Translations under genes and position numbers: made by a program
Assembly: GCA_913041025.1 (NCBI GenBank)
Contig: CAJWGQ010000120.1
Span: 1-8,930 of the forward strand
Length of the DNA stretch: 8,930 bases
From: an uncultured Gammaproteobacteria bacterium
GTDB lineage: Bacteria; Pseudomonadota; Gammaproteobacteria; Pseudomonadales; Azotimanducaceae_A
Direction: 5' to 3'
In this document: positions 1-7,052 of the stretch, piece by piece
Position numbering within the stretch: position 1 is the stretch's first letter
Layout: each line of letters begins with the position of its first letter
The notes under the pieces: generated by a model
Database searches by the model: none
What the model was told of the DNA's origin: nothing
The model's input: the letters and a program-made list of their open reading frames with translations, nothing else

Positions 1-226
1 TTCCGCCTATAGAAGGTGGTAGGCCGATGTTTACTTCTCTGGGACCGGTATTACTTTCTGCATTGAGCATCACATTACGGTTGCCGCTTTCTTTGGCATT
101 ACCATCTTTTACAACATCCTGCTGTATAGCAACAGAATCCTGAGTGGCTAACTTTTCCTCTTCTTGTGCTTGAATCGAAACGACTCCTAAGACCACAAAA
201 AGCAGGCTGAATATATTATTGAGCAT
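1..226 (-). CDS. Secreted protein, N-terminal fragment, probable Bacteroidetes-type TonB-dependent receptor (partial)
   Basis: The frame starts at ATG 226-224 and stays open for 75 residues to the left edge, so the C-terminal part is missing. Residues 1-21 look like a signal peptide: MLNN, a hydrophobic core (IFSLLFVVLGVV), then SIQAQ with probable cleavage before EEEK. An acidic and polar linker follows. Residues 51-75 contain NVMLNAESNTGPREVNIGLP and end in PSIGG. From memory of the family, this matches the start of the plug region in outer-membrane TonB-dependent receptors of gut-type Bacteroidetes; I could not search it. Such receptors take up nutrients across the outer membrane. No Shine-Dalgarno sequence precedes the ATG, which is normal for Bacteroidetes. 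A receptor of this kind next to gammaproteobacterial housekeeping genes is unexpected. Confidence 0.6.
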   Translation of the reverse strand, partial: MLNNIFSLLFVVLGVVSIQAQEEEKLATQDSVAIQQDVVKDGNAKESGNRNVMLNAESNTGPREVNIGLPPSIGG

Positions 227-540
227 TTAGGATTGAAGGATATCGTTCAACGTAGTGTTGATGATAGTAAAGGTAGTAATAGCAAAGATGTTAGACCTCT
301 CAAAACTTATATAGATAAATATCTTTTTGTCATGCCACAACATCAATATAATTATTTACAAACGGGTATGGAACCATCTCTACGAAATACATCCGATCTA
401 ATATATGGACTACAAGCAACAATCTGTCCATTTCCTTTAGATTATATCTTTAAGAATATGTATCGTGTATATTTATACAACAAATTAGAGAAGGCTGCCA
501 AGGAAAAGGCGATCAAAGATGAGCGGAAAATTGTTATACC
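1..540. other. Segment of different composition, possibly foreign or chimeric
   Basis: By hand count positions 241-540 are about 32% G+C, against 42% at the 3' end of pgsA and above 50% in parts of the plus-strand acyl-CoA dehydrogenase. The first 180 bases are about 44%. The one recognisable protein here resembles Bacteroidetes receptors, whereas everything from 541 on looks gammaproteobacterial. The change falls at or very near the pgsA stop codon. I see no transposase, tRNA, attachment site or flanking repeats that would mark an insertion. Two readings remain: an assembly or amplification chimera, or DNA acquired from Bacteroidetes. The sequence alone does not decide between them. Confidence 0.5.
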
Positions 541-544
541 TTAA
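233..544 (+). CDS. Unrecognised protein, possibly the 3' fragment of a longer gene
   Basis: This is an open frame of 103 codons from a TTG at 233, rich in A+T, and I do not recognise the product. It ends in a charged stretch, EKAAKEKAIKDERKIVIP, after a segment with aromatic residues (residues 57-82, FPLDYIFKN...). No signal peptide or membrane segment is evident. The start is doubtful. AGGA sits immediately against the TTG, too close to work as a ribosome binding site. The frame is also open upstream to 191, across the start of the divergent receptor gene, and the first in-frame ATG (332) has no binding site. It may therefore be the tail of a gene whose 5' part was lost at a junction. Its stop codon (542-544) overlaps the pgsA stop (543-541) in a shared TTAA. 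Confidence 0.35.
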   Translation: MKDIVQRSVDDSKGSNSKDVRPLKTYIDKYLFVMPQHQYNYLQTGMEPSLRNTSDLIYGLQATICPFPLDYIFKNMYRVYLYNKLEKAAKEKAIKDERKIVIP

Positions 545-1107
545 GCTTTTTCGTTCAAACCACTTCTAAGAGTAGGCCAGGCCGCGATCAAATATTTCAC
601 CATAGACCAGACAGTCAATAAACTGGCCACATAGATCAGGAAGTACCCCACGACGAGCCAAAAAGACATTTCATCAGGGATCGCTACTAACATAAACGCG
701 ATCGCCGTCATCTGAACCGCCGTTTTCACCTTACCGAGCAAACCAACCCTTACTGAGCCTGAACGATTCACCTCAGCCATCCATTCTCGCAGCGCGCTGA
801 TAACGATTTCCCTGGCGATGATGATTAAAGACGGGATCGTAAACCAAAATGTTCCATAGCTAGCTAACAATATTCCGAGCGCGCTGACCACTATCAACTT
901 GTCAGCTACGGGGTCTATAAAACGACCAAAGGGCGTTGTTTGGTTTAATCGTCTCGCAAGATACCCATCCAACCAATCGGTGAAACCAGCTATCCCAAAG
1001 CACACTCCAGAGAGAAAGTTTCCCAAGGGAGTACCCCAAAAATAAAGACCAACAAACACTGGGATCAGCAAGATCCTGGCAAGAGTAACGATATTAGGCA
1101 AATTCAT
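541..1107 (-). CDS. pgsA: CDP-diacylglycerol--glycerol-3-phosphate 3-phosphatidyltransferase
   Basis: PgsA is an inner-membrane enzyme that transfers the phosphatidyl group from CDP-diacylglycerol to sn-glycerol 3-phosphate. This is the committed step to phosphatidylglycerol and cardiolipin. The 188-residue length is close to E. coli PgsA (182). The CDP-alcohol phosphatidyltransferase signature D-x2-DG-x2-AR-x8-G-x3-D-x3-D is complete at residues 44-69 (D44, D47, G48, A51, R52, G61, D65, D69). Several hydrophobic segments surround it (about 7-24, 30-42, 70-100 and 130-172). The AREIVISALREWMAE stretch is typical of gammaproteobacterial PgsA. The start, MNLPNIVTLARILLIP, fits the family, though no strong ribosome binding site precedes it. 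It lies 18 bp downstream of uvrC and is probably expressed from the same transcript. No tRNA genes follow it, unlike in E. coli. Confidence 0.97.
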   Translation of the reverse strand: MNLPNIVTLARILLIPVFVGLYFWGTPLGNFLSGVCFGIAGFTDWLDGYLARRLNQTTPFGRFIDPVADKLIVVSALGILLASYGTFWFTIPSLIIIAREIVISALREWMAEVNRSGSVRVGLLGKVKTAVQMTAIAFMLVAIPDEMSFWLVVGYFLIYVASLLTVWSMVKYLIAAWPTLRSGLNEKA

Positions 1108-1125
1108 AGATACTTGTTTATCGAA

Positions 1126-2946
1126 CTAGTGATGGAGCGTTTGGTATATTTCTCGGGCGATAGCATGACTGATGCCGTCCACCTTGGCAATTTCTTGTTC
1201 GCTAGCTCCTTTCACGCCGGCAAGGCTACCAAAATGAGTTAGCAACTGTCGCCTCCTCTTTGGACCTACTCCATCTATAGATTCAAGTTCAGACATAGTC
1301 CGAGCGCGCTGTCGTTGATTGCGGTGCCCCGCAATCGCAAAACGGTGAGCTTCATCTCGTATGTGCTGCAGCAGCTGAGATGCTGACGGATAACTCCCAA
1401 GAGCCAAATCGGATCCTTCGTATATGAATTTCTCTAATCCGGCCTTTCTGTCGGGACCTTTTGATATTCCGAGAATAACTATCTGCTGAAGTTGGAGCTC
1501 TTCTAGAACCTTTTTAGCGCGCTTTATCTGGCCTACACCACCGTCTATCACTAGAACTTCGGGCAAGACGGCCTCTTCGCTTTTCAATCTTGAATATCTG
1601 CGTTTTAGCGCTTGTTCGGTTGCGGCATAATCGTCTCCCGCTTTCACGCCTTTTATGTTGAATCGTCTGTAATCAGTCTTCAACGGTCCCCCGTGATCAA
1701 ACACAACACACGATGCGACTGTCGCTTCGCCCATGGTGTGGCTAACATCAAAACACTCTAGGCGCTCTGGTATCTCATCGAGATTAAGCAACTTCATTAA
1801 ATCTTCGAATCGCGAAAATATATTTTCTTTGTTCAGCTGATAAGTATTCAAGTTTAGCTCAGCATTCTCGACGGCCATCCTTATCCATTCTGCGCGTTTA
1901 GAGCGAACACTAGAGAGCAACTGGACTTTCCGCTGGGCACTTTCAGTTAGCGCCTTCTCAAGTATTACCTTTTCATCAATTGCATGGCTTACCAACACGG
2001 TAGCAGGAAGCTCCATAGAGCCACTGCCAAAGTAATACTGAGACAAAAACGCCTCCAGGGCCTTTTCTGGCGCCAACTCCAAATTATCTTTTGGGTAGTA
2101 TGTTCGTTGCCCTAGCATCTTGCCCTTTCTGATATAAATGACCTGCACACATATCGCACCCAGACTTTCTGCCAGGCCGAAGACATCCACATCACCGCTC
2201 TCATGCGTGACGAATTGCTCTTCCTGAATCTTCCTTAATTGCAAGATCTGGTCTCGATACTCAGCAGCGACCTCATAATTCATCGAGTCTGAAGCAGCCT
2301 TCATCGCTAGCTTAAATTCATTTAATACCTGACGACTCTTTCCCTTGAGAAAAAGTCGTGCTCTTTCGATATCTGCAGAATAAGACTCTTTGTCGATTTT
2401 TTGGGTGCAAGGAGCCGAACAGCGCTTGATTTGGTACTGGAGACAGGGGCGAGAGCGATTTTTAAAATACGTATCGTTGCACTGTCTGATTTTGAACAGC
2501 CTCTGAAGGATCTGAATACTCTCTCTTACTGCATAAGCCGAAGGATAAGGACCAAAAAATTCTCCTTTTTTTGATTTCTTACCTCGATGTAAAGACAACC
2601 TCGGAAAATCGTCTTGCGAACTCAAAAATACATAAGGGTAAGATTTATCATCACGCAGCAAGATATTGTAAGGCGGCTTCTCCGATTTAATGAGGCTTTG
2701 CTCTAACAACAACGCTTCAGTCTCAGAATTGGTGGCCGTCACCTCAACTGAAGCCACCTTCGATATCATAGCCATCGTCTTGGTATTAAGCCCTGAAGCT
2801 CTGAAATAACTGCTTACACGACTCTTGAGGTTTCTGGCCTTACCAACATAAAGAATAGTCCCGCTAGCATCTATCATCCGATAGACACCCGGCTTCTTGG
2901 TCAAGGATGTAAGGAAGGTTTTAGAATCAAAGGCGGGCGTCGACAT
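1126..2946 (-). CDS. uvrC: UvrABC system protein C (excinuclease subunit C)
   Basis: UvrC makes the 3' and 5' incisions around a bulky DNA lesion once UvrA and UvrB have loaded, in nucleotide excision repair. All domains are present in the 606 residues (E. coli has 610). The GIY-YIG nuclease is at about 17-95 (GVYRM near 20, ILYVGKARNLKSRV at 31-44). Cysteines C156, C168, C176 and C180 match the cluster reported to hold an iron-sulfur centre in E. coli UvrC. The UvrB-binding UVR domain is at about 207-242. The RNase H-like 5' nuclease has D400 (CFDVSH), D468 (VIDGG) and the RDEAH histidine H534. Tandem helix-hairpin-helix motifs are at about 553-605 (IDGVGPKRR, VDGISHAIA). The ATG at 2946 gives the usual N-terminus, although no clear Shine-Dalgarno sequence precedes it. 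The upstream neighbour is a uracil-DNA glycosylase, not the response regulator uvrY/gacA often found before uvrC. Confidence 0.98.
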   Translation of the reverse strand: MSTPAFDSKTFLTSLTKKPGVYRMIDASGTILYVGKARNLKSRVSSYFRASGLNTKTMAMISKVASVEVTATNSETEALLLEQSLIKSEKPPYNILLRDDKSYPYVFLSSQDDFPRLSLHRGKKSKKGEFFGPYPSAYAVRESIQILQRLFKIRQCNDTYFKNRSRPCLQYQIKRCSAPCTQKIDKESYSADIERARLFLKGKSRQVLNEFKLAMKAASDSMNYEVAAEYRDQILQLRKIQEEQFVTHESGDVDVFGLAESLGAICVQVIYIRKGKMLGQRTYYPKDNLELAPEKALEAFLSQYYFGSGSMELPATVLVSHAIDEKVILEKALTESAQRKVQLLSSVRSKRAEWIRMAVENAELNLNTYQLNKENIFSRFEDLMKLLNLDEIPERLECFDVSHTMGEATVASCVVFDHGGPLKTDYRRFNIKGVKAGDDYAATEQALKRRYSRLKSEEAVLPEVLVIDGGVGQIKRAKKVLEELQLQQIVILGISKGPDRKAGLEKFIYEGSDLALGSYPSASQLLQHIRDEAHRFAIAGHRNQRQRARTMSELESIDGVGPKRRRQLLTHFGSLAGVKGASEQEIAKVDGISHAIAREIYQTLHH

Positions 2947-3019
2947 GATGAGGAACTATATCGTTACTGAAGCAACTCAACCAGATCTAAAGCAAACGAA
3001 TCTCGCCAATAATCCTATA

Positions 3020-3658
3020 TCACGCTGCAAAGTTCTTAGCAGCATGGAGAACAGTATCCAGCATTTCCGAAGTCAATCTCTTCGTGTTCACGTTGAGTCT
3101 ACTTGGGTGATAACTCGCGAACACCCCTAGCTTTGGAGTAACCAGCTGAGAAGAACCATGTTCGAATGAAGGCGCTTGGATTCCTAACGCAGAGTAGGTC
3201 GCTTGCTGTGCCAGCCTCCCCAGTACGACCAGCGATCTTTTGTTTCGATTCCTAATTCGACTATAAGTCTCAAGTTCTCGCCTCAAGAATGATTGACAAT
3301 TCCTAACTTCTGACCCAGTTGGTTTATTGGCTGGCGGGTAACACTTAACTGCATTAGTAATACCAACACCCGAAAGTCTTGCCTGGCTAGGATCAGGGTC
3401 GTTGCACAAGCCATTCCTGAATAATGCCGAGAACAAAAATGTACCACTGGAGTCGCCAACAAATGCCTTGCCGGTTCGAGCAGCACCATGGAGTCCAGGC
3501 GCTAATCCTATGATCAAAATCGTTGCGTTGGGATCGCCCCACTGACCTACGGGCTCTGACCGATAATCGGGAAATTGTTTTTTTACTCTTTGTCGCTCTT
3601 TAAAAAGCCTGGGGCACTGAGAACAACTTCCCAAAGAACGCGTCGAGCTTTGACTCAT
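3020..3658 (-). CDS. Uracil-DNA glycosylase, family 5 (UdgB)-like
   Basis: The enzyme is predicted to cut uracil, and in this family also other deaminated bases, from DNA to begin base excision repair. Motif A at residues 51-66 reads GLAPGLHGAARTGKAF, followed by VGD. In family 5 this loop lacks the polar catalytic Asp/Asn of families 1 and 4, which is the case here. Motif B, SYHPSRLNVNTKRLT (182-196, H184), is the typical histidine loop. Cysteines C12, C15 (CSQCPRL), C106 and C121 are placed as the four ligands of the [4Fe-4S] cluster known in families 4 and 5. The length of 212 residues is normal. The ATG directly follows the gcdH stop (TAAATG) with no clear ribosome binding site of its own, so translation is probably coupled to gcdH. 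uvrC follows 73 bp downstream. The assignment to family 5 over family 4 rests on motif A. Confidence 0.88.
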   Translation of the reverse strand: MSQSSTRSLGSCSQCPRLFKERQRVKKQFPDYRSEPVGQWGDPNATILIIGLAPGLHGAARTGKAFVGDSSGTFLFSALFRNGLCNDPDPSQARLSGVGITNAVKCYPPANKPTGSEVRNCQSFLRRELETYSRIRNRNKRSLVVLGRLAQQATYSALGIQAPSFEHGSSQLVTPKLGVFASYHPSRLNVNTKRLTSEMLDTVLHAAKNFAA

Positions 3659-4843
3659 TTAACCGGTAAAAGCCTGTAGCCCAGTCTGAGCTCTCCCAAG
3701 AATTAGCGCATGAATATCGTGAGTCCCTTCGTAGGTGTTTACGGTTTCCAGGTTCATCACATGACGAATAACATGATATTCATCAGAAATACCATTACCA
3801 CCATGCATGTCACGAGCTTGCCTGGCAATTTCTAATGCCTTTCCACAGTTATTTCGTTTCATCAACGAAATATTTTCAACTGCCAGCTTTCCTTCATCAA
3901 ACAACCGTCCCATCCTGATACAACCTTGCACTCCAAGTACAATCTCAGTTTGCATATCCGCCAATTTCTTCTGGATCAGCTGATTCGCGGCGAGCGGCCT
4001 GCCAAACTGGCTTCGTTCAAGAGTATATGTTCTTGCCGCGTGCCAACAAAATTCAGCCGCGCCCATAGCACCCCATGCGATCCCATAGCGAGCCCTGTTG
4101 AGACACCCAAACGGCCCCCCTAACCCCTTACCCTCAGGCAGAAGGTTTTCTTCAGGGACGAACACATCCGAAAGCACAATTTCTCCTGTTACGGATGCTC
4201 TCATAGACATCTTGCCCTCGATTTTTGGCGTACTGAACCCATCGAAATCGCGCTCTACCAAGAAACCTCGGATCTCTCCTTCTAACTTTGCCCAGACCAC
4301 CGCGACGTCCGATATTGGTGAATTAGTAATCCACATCTTCGCGCCGTTTAAAAGATACCCTCCGTCCACGGGTTTTGCGTTAGTCACCATACTAGACGGA
4401 TCTGAGCCATGATCAGGCTCAGTTAACCCAAAGCACCCGACCCACTCGCCGGACGCGAGTTTGGGCAGAAATCTTTCTCGTTGATCTTCATTACCGTAGG
4501 CATGTATGGGGTGCATTACCAAAGAAGACTGCACACTCATCGCCGAACGGTAGCCCGAGTCCACACGTTCGACCTCCCTGGCCATCAAACCATACGAGAC
4601 ATAACTTGCGTTCGAACAGCCGTACTTCTCGGGCAAAGTCGACCCGAGCATCCCCAGGGCTCCAAATTCATTCATTATTTCTCTGCTGAAGGTCTCGTCT
4701 CGGTTAGCCTTCAACACTCGACTCATTAACTTGTCTTGAGCGAAATCTCTTGCGCTTGATTCAACAAGCCTCTCTTCTTCATTTAATTGCTCGCTCAACA
4801 GAAAAGGATCTTCCCAGGAAAAAGGCGCCTTATCACTACTCAT
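3659..4843 (-). CDS. gcdH: Glutaryl-CoA dehydrogenase
   Basis: GcdH is a cytoplasmic FAD enzyme that oxidises and decarboxylates glutaryl-CoA to crotonyl-CoA in lysine, hydroxylysine, tryptophan and glutarate degradation, passing electrons to ETF. The 394 residues align by eye over their full length with Pseudomonas GcdH. The flavin- and substrate-binding segment [14 protein letters not shown] is at about 136-149, and [10 protein letters not shown] at 171-180. The catalytic base is E372 in NTYEGTHD. R99 in [15 protein letters not shown] corresponds to the arginine (human R94) that binds the carboxylate of glutaryl-CoA, which separates this enzyme from plain acyl-CoA dehydrogenases. An AAGG box at 4853-4850 lies 6 bases before the ATG. 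It is the first gene of the minus-strand cluster and abuts the glycosylase gene. The CoA-transferase and LysR regulator often found beside gcdH in Pseudomonas are not in this window. Confidence 0.95.
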   Translation of the reverse strand: MSSDKAPFSWEDPFLLSEQLNEEERLVESSARDFAQDKLMSRVLKANRDETFSREIMNEFGALGMLGSTLPEKYGCSNASYVSYGLMAREVERVDSGYRSAMSVQSSLVMHPIHAYGNEDQRERFLPKLASGEWVGCFGLTEPDHGSDPSSMVTNAKPVDGGYLLNGAKMWITNSPISDVAVVWAKLEGEIRGFLVERDFDGFSTPKIEGKMSMRASVTGEIVLSDVFVPEENLLPEGKGLGGPFGCLNRARYGIAWGAMGAAEFCWHAARTYTLERSQFGRPLAANQLIQKKLADMQTEIVLGVQGCIRMGRLFDEGKLAVENISLMKRNNCGKALEIARQARDMHGGNGISDEYHVIRHVMNLETVNTYEGTHDIHALILGRAQTGLQAFTG

Positions 4844-4849
4844 TCGTTA

Positions 4850-4853
4850 CCTT
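4850..4853 (-). promoter_or_regulatory. Ribosome binding site of gcdH
   Basis: On the minus strand AAGG lies 6 bases upstream of the ATG at 4843. This is the only good Shine-Dalgarno match at the front of the gcdH-glycosylase-uvrC-pgsA run and supports the chosen gcdH start. I could not place a convincing gcdH promoter further upstream in the divergent gap. Confidence 0.6.
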
Positions 4854-4974
4854 ATGCATCACGTCAAAGGCCGTCAGACTATGCGAGCTAGAACTCAACT
4901 TCAACTCTTTAATTTTTTTTACGAACCAATACAACCAGCCATTCAAATTAACCTCTTAAGGTCAAGATTCGTTG

Positions 4975-4980
4975 TATAAT
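4975..4980 (+). promoter_or_regulatory. Probable -10 box for the plus-strand acyl-CoA dehydrogenase
   Basis: A perfect TATAAT lies 27 bases before the ATG at 5008, which would give a leader of about 20 nt. No good -35 box stands at the usual spacing: a 17-bp spacer gives CCTCTT at 4952-4957. The promoter may therefore need an activator, or the match may be chance. The ribosome binding site is weak (TGAG at 4997-5000, 7 bases before the start). The gap of 164 bp (4844-5007) also has to hold the gcdH promoter, so the two genes may share regulation. Confidence 0.45.
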
Positions 4981-5007
4981 CCGCGCTCAAATTTTCTGAG
5001 TAGTTAG

Positions 5008-6159
5008 ATGCCACTAGAACAAACCACCCTAAATCAGCTGATCGATACTGTCTCGCGATTCGTGAATGAAAGGCTAATCCCGTTAGAGGAACAAGTCGCC
5101 AACGAGGACTTAATTCCAGACAATATAATCAACGAAATGAAGGAATTAGGGTTGTTTGGTTTAACCGTCCCCACAGAGTATGGCGGCCTCGGCTTAAACA
5201 CGTATGAAGAATGCTTGGTTGTCTTAGAGCTTGGCAGGACTGCGCCGGCCTTTCGCTCGATTTTCGGTACGAACAACGGCATAGGGTCTCAGGGTCTTGT
5301 TATGGACGGTACCCAAGAGCAGAAAGACTTTTACCTACCTAGGTTGGCATCTGGCGAGATTATCGGTTCTTTCGCCCTGACCGAGCCCGAGGCAGGATCC
5401 GACTCGGCGGCCGTACAAACGAAAGCTGAACCGGATGGCGATGATTACTTATTGACTGGGACAAAACGCTACATCACCAACGCGCCAACCGCCGGATTAT
5501 TTACGGTTTTCGCTCGCACTAATCCAAATGAGAAAGGCTCTCGAGGGGTCAGCGCTTTCCTTGTCGATGCCAATACGCCGGGCTTGTCGTTGGGCCAACC
5601 TTACAAAAAAATGGGTCAACAGGGCGCCCACATATGCGATGTCATCCTAGACCAGTGCAGAATATCGAAGGACAAGATCATTGGCGGACATGAAAAACTC
5701 AACCGAGGATTTCAAACTGCAATGAAGACCTTAGATCGCGGCCGCCTGCACATCTCCGCCCTATCCGTAGGATGCGCAAAACGCCTGATCGATCTATCGG
5801 TCTCTTACTCGAAAGACCGAAAACAATTTGGCAAGGCCATTTCTGAGTTTCAGCTGCTGCAGGGCATGCTAGCCGACAGCCAGGCCGAGTCCTACGCCGC
5901 GGAGACGATGGTTTTAGATGCCGCCACTAGACGGGACCGAGGGGAAGACATCAACATGCTCGCCTCTTGTTGCAAGCTATTCGCCACTGAAATGGTCGGC
6001 AGAGTGGCCGACAGAGCGGTACAAATCCACGGCGGCGCGGGCTACATAGACGAATACGCGGTAACCCGCTTCTACAAAGACGTCAGATTATTCAGAATCT
6101 ACGAAGGGACCAGTCAGATTCAGCAAACAATCATAGCGAAAAATTTATTGAAAGATTAG
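5008..6159 (+). CDS. Acyl-CoA dehydrogenase, substrate unknown
   Basis: This is a flavoprotein of the acyl-CoA dehydrogenase family, which introduces a trans-2,3 double bond into an acyl-CoA and passes electrons to ETF. The 383 residues cover the whole fold. The helical N-terminal domain runs to about 118. The FAD/substrate segment FALTEPEAGSD is at 122-132, followed by YITNAP (155-160). The C-terminal helical domain carries the RKQFGKAISEFQ motif (271-282), QIHGGAGYIDEYAVTRFYKD (339-358), and the catalytic base E366 in RIYEGTSQIQQ. It lacks the glutaryl-CoA arginine context of its divergent neighbour, so a short-chain or branched-chain acyl-CoA is more likely, but the substrate cannot be read from the sequence. 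It is a single plus-strand gene, divergent from gcdH and convergent with pyrF 18 bp downstream. A role in the same catabolic route as GcdH is possible but only inferred. Confidence 0.93.
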   Translation: MPLEQTTLNQLIDTVSRFVNERLIPLEEQVANEDLIPDNIINEMKELGLFGLTVPTEYGGLGLNTYEECLVVLELGRTAPAFRSIFGTNNGIGSQGLVMDGTQEQKDFYLPRLASGEIIGSFALTEPEAGSDSAAVQTKAEPDGDDYLLTGTKRYITNAPTAGLFTVFARTNPNEKGSRGVSAFLVDANTPGLSLGQPYKKMGQQGAHICDVILDQCRISKDKIIGGHEKLNRGFQTAMKTLDRGRLHISALSVGCAKRLIDLSVSYSKDRKQFGKAISEFQLLQGMLADSQAESYAAETMVLDAATRRDRGEDINMLASCCKLFATEMVGRVADRAVQIHGGAGYIDEYAVTRFYKDVRLFRIYEGTSQIQQTIIAKNLLKD

Positions 6160-6175
6160 CCTATATTTTTCAATA
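6146..6175. terminator. Weak AT-rich stem between convergent genes
   Basis: TATTGAAA (6146-6153) and TTTCAATA (6168-6175) form an 8-bp inverted repeat with a 14-base loop. It covers the end of the acyl-CoA dehydrogenase gene and most of the 18-bp gap to the pyrF stop. Only one pair is G-C, and the T-run lies inside the structure instead of after it. It could serve as a poor bidirectional terminator, or it could be chance in AT-rich sequence. Confidence 0.2.
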
Positions 6176-6177
6176 GC

Positions 6178-7017
6178 TTACTTAATTTTTATAAATTCGT
6201 TTATGGCATCTCTAGTTGTCTTAGCGACAGTACCAGCGGGCTGCAAGGTGCTAGAACTTTCAGTCGAAGGCTGGCGTTTTTCGTGGGCATAGAGCACCTC
6301 ACGGGAACTAGAGATAATGAGGCCTGACCCCGACTTGCTAAGCCCGTTCCTTAAAACAGCCTCGAGGTCGCCGCCCTGCGCCCCAATGCCAGGTACGAGT
6401 AAAGGCATCTCTCCGACGATCTGCCTCACTTCACCTAACTCTTCAGGATAGGTCGCGCCAGTTACCAAAACAAACTGATCATCGGTGTTCCATTCGGCGA
6501 CCCGCTGGGCAACCTTCTGATAGACGGGTACGGGGTCCTCTATGTCTTTTTGAAGCCAATCGCTACCCGGATTACTTGTCCTGCAAAGCACCACGATACC
6601 CTTATCAGAATAACTCATGTAGGGTTCGATGCTCTCAAGCCCCAGGTAGGGGCTTACGGTCACCGCGTCGGCCCCATATCGCTCGTAAGCCTCTTGAGCA
6701 TACAATGCGGCCGTACTGCCAATATCCCCTCGTTTTGCGTCCAGTATTACCGGTATTTCAGGGTACTTTTGTTTGATGTAGTCAATTAAATGCTCTAACT
6801 GAGTTTCTGCGCCCACTGCCGCAAAATAGGCCGCTTGCGGCTTGAAAGAGCACACAAATTCATGCGTCGCGTCCACAATACCCTTACAGAAATCTAAAAG
6901 AGGCGTACGGCCTCGCTGGAAAATATCTGGCATCCGATCAACCTGAGGGTCTAATCCGACGCACAAAAGAGATTGAGAGGACGCCCACCGGCTCTTTAAT
7001 TTTGAGATGAACTTCAA
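6178..7017 (-). CDS. pyrF: Orotidine 5'-phosphate decarboxylase, type 2
   Basis: PyrF decarboxylates OMP to UMP, the last step of de novo pyrimidine synthesis. The signature ILDAKRGDIGSTA (91-103) supplies the charged active-site residues D93, K95 and D98. It is the type 2 form of the motif; E. coli PyrF has the DLKFHDIPNT form. The N-terminal LLCVGLDP (17-24), the SFKPQ segment (57-61) and the phosphate-binding PGIGAQGGD (209-217) with SSSRE (236-240) are all present. At 279 residues it has the longer type 2 length; E. coli PyrF is 245. A serine-rich stretch at about 248-262 looks like a flexible loop. The start is TTG at 7017: an in-frame TAA a few codons upstream leaves no alternative, and MKFISKLKSRW matches the usual N-terminus. 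It lies 70 bp after ribE with no terminator between, so co-transcription is likely. Confidence 0.95.
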   Translation of the reverse strand: MKFISKLKSRWASSQSLLCVGLDPQVDRMPDIFQRGRTPLLDFCKGIVDATHEFVCSFKPQAAYFAAVGAETQLEHLIDYIKQKYPEIPVILDAKRGDIGSTAALYAQEAYERYGADAVTVSPYLGLESIEPYMSYSDKGIVVLCRTSNPGSDWLQKDIEDPVPVYQKVAQRVAEWNTDDQFVLVTGATYPEELGEVRQIVGEMPLLVPGIGAQGGDLEAVLRNGLSKSGSGLIISSSREVLYAHEKRQPSTESSSTLQPAGTVAKTTRDAINEFIKIK

Positions 7018-7052
7018 ATACCTTTCCCGTATTTACTAAACTTCACACACAT
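7014..7052 (-). CDS. Possible leader mini-ORF overlapping the pyrF start
   Basis: A 12-codon frame from ATG 7052 (MCVKFSKYGKGI) stops at TGA 7016-7014, which overlaps the pyrF TTG start (7017-7015) by two bases. AAAGGA at 7060-7055 is only 2 bases from this ATG but 8 bases from the in-frame GTG at 7046, so a 10-residue product from GTG is also possible. Ribosomes ending here could restart at the weak TTG. The frame is very short and could easily be chance. Confidence 0.25.
   Translation of the reverse strand: MCVKFSKYGKGI

Noticed and set aside
541..1130. tRNA genes next to pgsA, as in E. coli
   Set aside because: No cloverleaf-like sequence or tRNA T-loop motif is visible around pgsA. The space downstream is occupied by the AT-rich frame.
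2897..3130. Plus-strand frame of 77 codons across the uvrC-glycosylase gap
   Set aside because: Both ends lie antisense inside confidently identified genes, and the product has no recognisable features.
3926..4959. Plus-strand frames of 65-104 codons opposite gcdH
   Set aside because: These are antisense shadows of a full-length GcdH with an intact catalytic glutamate. The last one (4750-4959) runs into the divergent gap but has no start signal.
5034..5282. Minus-strand frame of 82 codons inside the plus-strand acyl-CoA dehydrogenase
   Set aside because: It is fully covered by the conserved N-terminal domain on the other strand and has no independent support.
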